From contig CAZTTO010000020.1 in the NCBI GenBank assembly GCA_964616465.1, positions 1 through 55,802 of the forward strand: a DNA stretch of 55,802 nt. Direction: 5' to 3'. Shown in pieces: positions 50,925-55,802 of this stretch. Under the pieces are notes generated by a model. It was not told the origin of the DNA, searched no databases, and saw only the letters and a program-made list of their open reading frames with translations. Made by a program: the position numbers and the translations under genes. The first letter of the stretch is position 1. Each line of letters opens with the position of its first letter. The stretch comes from JAFLBI01 sp964616465 (GTDB taxonomy: Bacteria > Bacteroidota > Bacteroidia > Chitinophagales > Chitinophagaceae).

Positions 50925-52538
50925 TCATTTAAAGCTTGTATATCGAAGCTCTAGTAAATTGAGTGCATTTGGCTGAAAACCCTTTACATTTTTTTGAACC
51001 AAATGAATCACTTCATCATACCATAATGGGACTACTACTGCTTCATCCATGATTAATTGATCCATTTTTCTGTATAATACTTTCTTTTTTTCAATGTCGG
51101 TTTCTTTCAACATTTGCTCAAATAAAAAATCAAACTGCTTATTCGAGTATCTAGTATAGTTAGGTGGAGCTGGATTTTTACTATAAAAAAGCGACATATA
51201 GTTTTCTGGATCTGGATAATCTGCAATCCAACTTCCTCTAAAAAAAAGGGCTTTTGATTTAGCTGTTTGTTCTAATAAGCTAGCCTTTTGTACAACTTCT
51301 ACCTGAACTGGAATACCAACCAACTCTAATTGTTTTGCAACAAAGCTGGCAATGTCTGCATAAGCAGGAACAGTAACCATAGGAATTACTGGAAGTCCTT
51401 TTCCACTAGGGTAGCCAGCATCCCTAAGTAATTGTGCAGCCTTTTCCGGTTGATAAGTATAGCCATTTACTGGTATTGAATCAACAGGTAACCCATTCGG
51501 AATAAACCCTTTTTCAGCAGGAATACCAATGCCATTCCGTACATACATCATAAGTTCTTGTCGGGGTATAGCATAATTTATTGCTTGTCTTAACCACTTG
51601 TGTTTTAACGGAGAATCTTTTACCAATTGCAAACTTGTATCTGCCAATATCCCGAAGTACTCAATATTTAAATAGGAATGCTTATTTAGTTGAAGTTTGC
51701 CATTCCATTCAGATTTTAACATTCCATTCTTCGTCAATAAATCATCTTTAAAAGCCGCATCAATATCGTTCACAAACGATAGTTTATTCTGTCTGAAGAG
51801 AAGAAACTCGGTTGCTTTACTATCAAAAAAGCTAATTTGAATGCCATCCAAATAAGGTAAACTATTTCCCCTTTTATCTTTTTCCCAGTAATGATCATTC
51901 TTATGCAATACCAAAGCCTGGCCTTCTTCCCAAAAAGCCATCTTAAATGGGCCAGTACCAATAGGATTTCTTCTGAAATTTTTCCCAAAAAACTCAACTG
52001 CTTCGGGTGCTATTACACTACAATATTGCATAGATAAAACACCCAAAAAGGCAGGAAATGGAGCATCTAGTTGAATCCATAAAGTACTATCATTGAGCGC
52101 TTTTACATTTTCTGGCTTTAACTTTTCTGAGAAAATCCAAGCACCACTGCTTGCAGTTGCAGGATTCATGATTCTTTGAAGACTAAACACAACATCTGAA
52201 GCAATCAATTTTCTTCCTTTTCCGTTTTGAAAGACTTCACTATCATGAAAAAATACATCTGTTCTCAAATGGAAGGTATATTCCTTGGCTGAGGCATCAA
52301 TTTCCCATGATTTAGCTAATGAAGGACGGATATTAAGTTGACTATCTACTTCAACCAAAGTGTTAAAAAGTTGATGAACAGCCCACATGATGGATTGATT
52401 CTTTGCAAAAGCAGGATCTAACGTAGCTATGCCGGAAGCTTCATTGTAATAAAAGAAGTTTTCATGCTGCACATTTTTAGAACCACATGAATAAGCCAGT
52501 ATCAAAAAAGTTAAAATGACTATAAATTGAATCCTCAT
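50925..52538 (-). CDS. Peptide-type ABC solute-binding lipoprotein (family 5)
   Basis: A 537-residue lipoprotein from the ATG at 52538 (MRIQFIVIL, lipobox AYSC with Cys18). It follows the SBP family 5 (DppA/OppA) pattern: GIATLDPAFAKNQSIMWAVHQLFNTLV, YTFHLRTDVFFHDS, the NPIGTGPFKMAFWEEGQALVL segment, and WLRQAINYAIPRQELM. In the outer or inner membrane leaflet it would bind oligopeptides or similar solutes. No permease or ATPase genes lie beside it, so the rest of the system, if any, is elsewhere. Divergent from the M1 peptidase by only 29 bases. Confidence 0.88.
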   Translation of the reverse strand: MRIQFIVILTFLILAYSCGSKNVQHENFFYYNEASGIATLDPAFAKNQSIMWAVHQLFNTLVEVDSQLNIRPSLAKSWEIDASAKEYTFHLRTDVFFHDSEVFQNGKGRKLIASDVVFSLQRIMNPATASSGAWIFSEKLKPENVKALNDSTLWIQLDAPFPAFLGVLSMQYCSVIAPEAVEFFGKNFRRNPIGTGPFKMAFWEEGQALVLHKNDHYWEKDKRGNSLPYLDGIQISFFDSKATEFLLFRQNKLSFVNDIDAAFKDDLLTKNGMLKSEWNGKLQLNKHSYLNIEYFGILADTSLQLVKDSPLKHKWLRQAINYAIPRQELMMYVRNGIGIPAEKGFIPNGLPVDSIPVNGYTYQPEKAAQLLRDAGYPSGKGLPVIPMVTVPAYADIASFVAKQLELVGIPVQVEVVQKASLLEQTAKSKALFFRGSWIADYPDPENYMSLFYSKNPAPPNYTRYSNKQFDFLFEQMLKETDIEKKKVLYRKMDQLIMDEAVVVPLWYDEVIHLVQKNVKGFQPNALNLLELRYTSFK

Positions 52539-52567
52539 TGTGATAACGAATTTGCTACTTTTAGACC

Positions 52568-54256
52568 ATGATAGCAAAAAGATTCTTATACATACTCATA
52601 TACTCTTTACTAGCCTTCCATCCTGAACAGCTGCTAAGCCAAAAGTTTACTCGTTCAGATACATTAAGGGGAACCCTATTACCAGAAAGAATCTGGTGGG
52701 ATGTAAAAAAATATCAGATCAGGATTACTCCTTCTATTGAAGAAAAAACAGTGCAAGGTGTTGTTTCAATTATTTATCAGGAATCACCAAGGCATAAAGG
52801 AATTATGCAAATTGATTTACAGTCGCCTATGAAAATCGATAGCGTAGCATTCGAACATCAGGCTAGAAATTTTTCTAAAATTGATAAAAATGCATGGCAT
52901 GTTTTTTTGCCTGAAAGACTTGAACCTAAAAAGCGAACATCAAAAAACAGGTACGACACTGTACATATTTATTTTTCTGGCAAACCTCGAGAAGCCATTC
53001 GTGCACCTTGGGATGGAGGATGGATCTGGAAAAAAGATGAAAAAGGTAGACCATGGGTATCTTTAGCTTGTCAAGGTTTGGGGGCATCGGTTTGGTTACC
53101 CTGTAAAGATCATCAAAGCGATGAGCCAGAACTTGGCATGTCATTAACAGTTATAACTCCTAAAGAATTATCTGTTGTTGCCAATGGGAGAAAGACACAA
53201 GAAAACAGTTTTAAGAATTTGAAAAGCACCACATGGGAAGTAAAAAACCCAATCAACCTTTACAATATTGTGCCATATATTGGTCATTACACCTCGTTTA
53301 AAGATACACTCATAGGAGAAAAAGGGAAATTGGATATTAGTTATTGGGTACTTGATTATAATTTATCTAAAGCTAAGCTTCAATTCAACCAAACAAAACC
53401 CATGTTAAGGGCATTTGAATATTGGTTTGGCCCCTACCCTTTTTATGAAGACGGATACCAATTAGTTGAAAGTCCTCACCTCGGTATGGAACATCAAAGT
53501 GCTATTGCCTATGGTAATCAGTATCAAAATGGATACATGGGACGCGATCTTAGCGGAACAGGTTGGGGAAAGAAATGGGATTTCATTTTAATTCATGAAA
53601 GTGGCCATGAATGGTATGGAAATAATATTTCCACTAAAGATATAGCAGATATGTGGGTACATGAAAGCTTTACCAACTATTCTGAAACTTTATATACAGA
53701 ATACATGTTTGGAAAACAAGCTGGAGATGAATATGTGTTCGGGCTAAGAAAGAACATTCAATTAGATGCACCTATGGTTGGTGCTTATGGTGTAAATAAA
53801 TCAGGAAGCGGTAGCGACATATACTATAAGGGTTCTAATATGATTCATACAATTAGACAGGTTATGAATAATGATGAGTTATTTAGAAAAATGCTCCGTG
53901 AAATGAATCAAGTATTTGGGAAAAAAACAATTACTGGACAAGATATAGAACACTTTATTACTTCCTATAGCGGATTTGATTTTAGCGATTTCTTTGACCA
54001 ATATCTTAGAACAACAAATATTCCTATTTTACATATTGAAAAGAAAGTCGCAGATTCATCTATGACTTTTTATTGGACGAATTGTAGCGATGAGTTTAGT
54101 ATCCCAATTCATTTGTCAGACTCAAACAATCATTTCACATTCAAGCCACAAAAAGATCCAATAAGTATCAAGCTCAATAAAATTCAATGGGAAATGATTC
54201 GTCCTGAAGCCATTGAATTAAAATATTATATCAACGTGAAGCAATCTGTAAATTAA
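52568..54256 (+). CDS. M1 family metallopeptidase, exported
   Basis: A 562-residue zinc aminopeptidase with a signal peptide (1-25, ending LLSQ). The N-terminal beta domain leads to the exopeptidase-type LGMEHQSAIAYG (in place of GAMEN) and the zinc site HESGHEW: His343, Glu344, His347, with the third ligand Glu366 in VHESFTNYSE. The protein stops after the catalytic domain and a short beta extension, shorter than the 850-residue full-length family. It probably trims peptides in the periplasm. Divergent from a peptide-binding lipoprotein gene, which suggests a shared job. Confidence 0.88.
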   Translation: MIAKRFLYILIYSLLAFHPEQLLSQKFTRSDTLRGTLLPERIWWDVKKYQIRITPSIEEKTVQGVVSIIYQESPRHKGIMQIDLQSPMKIDSVAFEHQARNFSKIDKNAWHVFLPERLEPKKRTSKNRYDTVHIYFSGKPREAIRAPWDGGWIWKKDEKGRPWVSLACQGLGASVWLPCKDHQSDEPELGMSLTVITPKELSVVANGRKTQENSFKNLKSTTWEVKNPINLYNIVPYIGHYTSFKDTLIGEKGKLDISYWVLDYNLSKAKLQFNQTKPMLRAFEYWFGPYPFYEDGYQLVESPHLGMEHQSAIAYGNQYQNGYMGRDLSGTGWGKKWDFILIHESGHEWYGNNISTKDIADMWVHESFTNYSETLYTEYMFGKQAGDEYVFGLRKNIQLDAPMVGAYGVNKSGSGSDIYYKGSNMIHTIRQVMNNDELFRKMLREMNQVFGKKTITGQDIEHFITSYSGFDFSDFFDQYLRTTNIPILHIEKKVADSSMTFYWTNCSDEFSIPIHLSDSNNHFTFKPQKDPISIKLNKIQWEMIRPEAIELKYYINVKQSVN

Positions 54257-54259
54257 GAT

Positions 54260-55753
54260 ATGGGTAATATTCGCAAGCAAACTATTCTTTCGAGTATACT
54301 TGTCTACATTGGCTTCCTGATTGGGGCGGTCAATATGTTTTTTTATGTCAAGAATGGCTCATTTACACAGGAACAATTTGGACTAACCAGAATCTTTTTC
54401 GACTTTGGTCAAAACATGTATGTTTTTGCATCACTAGGTGTACTGCCAGTCATTTATAAGTTTTACCCCTACTATAAAGACAATTTAGAGGAAAAGAAAA
54501 TTGATTTGATGACCTGGGCCATGGTGGCTTCATTTATTGGTTTCATCATAGCAACAGTTATTGCATTGTTGTTTAAACCAATTTTAGTTGCTCAATACCA
54601 GGTAAAATCGCCCATGATTATTACCTATTTCTACTGGATGATTCCTTTTGCTTTAGGTATGCTACTTTTTGCTGTTATGGAAGCTTTTTGTTGGGCAATA
54701 CAACAAACTGTCATTACCAATGCGTTGAAAGAAACTGTAATGAGGGCCATAACAACTATTTTTATTTTGTTGTACTATTTTGAAGTGGTCAACTTTTCTC
54801 AGTTCATTTACCTATTCACATTTTTATACTTCATCATTTTCCTGATACTATTAATCTATTTAATTAGAACGAAGCAACTTCCATTTGCTTTACAAATCAG
54901 TCGTGTTACAAAAAAGTTTCACAAGAAAATGTTTTCTATGCAAGCTTTGTTATTTGGAGGCACCATTATAACAGCTCTTGCACAAACGATTGATAGCTTC
55001 ATAATTGCAAGTTTCTCTAATCTTGGATTGGCTGCTGTAGGTGTATTTGGATTGGCGCAATATGCATCTAATTTAATTCAAGTACCCATGAGGAGTATGC
55101 AATCCATTACTGCTGGAGCTTTATCACGGGCATGGAAGGACAAAGACTTTCCTGAAATTCATAGGATTTACAGTAGGTCTTGCATTAACCTACTTCTAAT
55201 GGGCATTTTTATTTATGGCAATGTTTTATTAAATTTTGATGCCAGCATTCAAGTATTTGATATACAAGAAAATTATCAACAAGCTTTTTTAATTATTTGT
55301 GTGTTAGGTATTGCAAGATTGATTGATGTAGGTACTGGAGTAAATGGAATTATTATTGGAACATCTATACATTGGCGTTTCGATTTTTTAAGTGGAGTTG
55401 TATTATTAGCATTCCGTATTCCACTCACCTATTTCTTAATTAAGTATTTGGGATTAATTGGATCTGCAATTGCCGAGCTAACAGCGTTTGGAGTTTACAA
55501 CCTCATTCGTTTTGAGTTTTTAAGAAGAAAATATGGCATGCAACCTTTTACACAAAAAACTATTTGGGCTATAGTAAGTGGATTAGCGGCTTTTGCAATT
55601 TGCTATTTGTTGTTTAATGATATAGAGGGATGGCTAGGAATATTCCTTAGGGTAGGTGTTTACTCTGCTTGCATTATATTATCTGTCATTTATGGTAGAC
55701 TCACACCCGATGCCCATCAATTACTTGATAAATGGAAAAATAAACTCTGCTGA
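54260..55753 (+). CDS. Polysaccharide flippase-like membrane protein (MOP superfamily)
   Basis: A 497-residue protein with about fourteen membrane helices and no cleaved signal, in the arrangement of Wzx/MATE-like flippases: IRKQTILSSILVYIGFLIGAVNMFFYVKNGSF at the start, FTQEQFGLTRIFFDFG, and the middle IASFSNLGLAAVGVFGLAQYAS. Such proteins move lipid-linked sugar units across the inner membrane. It begins 3 bases after the M1 peptidase stop and may be cotranscribed. The right end of the window (55754-55802) shows no further gene. Confidence 0.8.
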   Translation: MGNIRKQTILSSILVYIGFLIGAVNMFFYVKNGSFTQEQFGLTRIFFDFGQNMYVFASLGVLPVIYKFYPYYKDNLEEKKIDLMTWAMVASFIGFIIATVIALLFKPILVAQYQVKSPMIITYFYWMIPFALGMLLFAVMEAFCWAIQQTVITNALKETVMRAITTIFILLYYFEVVNFSQFIYLFTFLYFIIFLILLIYLIRTKQLPFALQISRVTKKFHKKMFSMQALLFGGTIITALAQTIDSFIIASFSNLGLAAVGVFGLAQYASNLIQVPMRSMQSITAGALSRAWKDKDFPEIHRIYSRSCINLLLMGIFIYGNVLLNFDASIQVFDIQENYQQAFLIICVLGIARLIDVGTGVNGIIIGTSIHWRFDFLSGVVLLAFRIPLTYFLIKYLGLIGSAIAELTAFGVYNLIRFEFLRRKYGMQPFTQKTIWAIVSGLAAFAICYLLFNDIEGWLGIFLRVGVYSACIILSVIYGRLTPDAHQLLDKWKNKLC

Positions 55754-55802
55754 GTTCAACAGATAAGTGCAATATTTAGAAACAAATGACAAAATGCTTT
55801 TG

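Overview
The window reads as a piece of a Bacteroidota chromosome, most likely from the family Chitinophagaceae. Supporting signs are the TAnnTTTG -7 promoter elements, a short primary sigma factor without region 1.1, Bacteroidota-specific families (DUF3822, DUF4249, HYC_CC_PP, PUR/DUF3276), many lipoproteins and beta-barrels, and low GC. The genus cannot be named from the sequence alone.

Bases 1 to about 16.2 kb are an integrated accessory island. Every gene there lies on the minus strand. The right end is marked by a tyrosine recombinase (14740-15990) pointing away from a tRNA-Ser(UGA) gene (16238-16325), which is the probable attachment site; the left end is outside the window. The cargo falls into four groups. 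(a) The start of an AMP/thymidine-phosphorylase-like gene is cut by the left edge. (b) Three small secreted proteins (DUF4136, YceI-like, DUF6799) are followed upstream by a redox cluster at 2419-7197: a four-cluster ferredoxin subunit with a Tat-type signal, a 10-helix NrfD/PsrC quinol subunit, an Ig-like membrane protein of unknown role, two monoheme cytochromes c and an outer-membrane porin. No catalytic molybdopterin subunit is present. (c) Metal handling follows: a His-rich periplasmic protein, a protein with five heavy-metal-binding repeats, a HYC_CC_PP protein, two AraC-type regulators each carrying an HMA-like CxxC domain, and an HMA-MauE/DoxX membrane protein. (d) A mercury-type operon encodes an ArsR regulator, a fused MerT-MerP transporter, a GDCCVxC protein and an orphan nuclease-like protein, but no mercuric reductase.

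Bases 16.3-55.8 kb look like ordinary chromosomal backbone. In order: a hydrolase plus ABC exporter pair; a PUR-domain protein; GNAT, pgi and threonine aldolase; the primary sigma factor rpoD; a DUF4249 lipoprotein; trxB, folB, a TPR protein and an acyl-CoA-binding protein; a MATE exporter; a tightly overlapping operon (DUF3822, rsmD, bioD, 5-formyl-THF cyclo-ligase, lpxK, rnr); an MFS transporter and a saccharopine-dehydrogenase-like protein; gyrA and a TPR protein; a PQQ-type sugar dehydrogenase; NDH-2; an asparaginase-family hydrolase overlapping cutC; a MutS2 without a Smr domain; two tandem paralogous membrane proteins; msrA; an outer-membrane protein; a peptide-type solute-binding lipoprotein divergent from an M1 peptidase; and a polysaccharide flippase.

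The part most deserving attention is the island. Its NrfC/NrfD/cytochrome/porin module looks like a reduced relative of alternative complex III or a quinol-to-periplasm electron conduit. It travels with a metal sensing and binding set whose regulators combine a metallochaperone-like domain with an AraC DNA-binding domain. Several promoter and operator candidates in the island can be read directly, including an ArsR-type inverted repeat over the mercury operon promoter. No intergenic gap exceeds 300 bases. No CRISPR array, insertion sequence or rRNA was seen.
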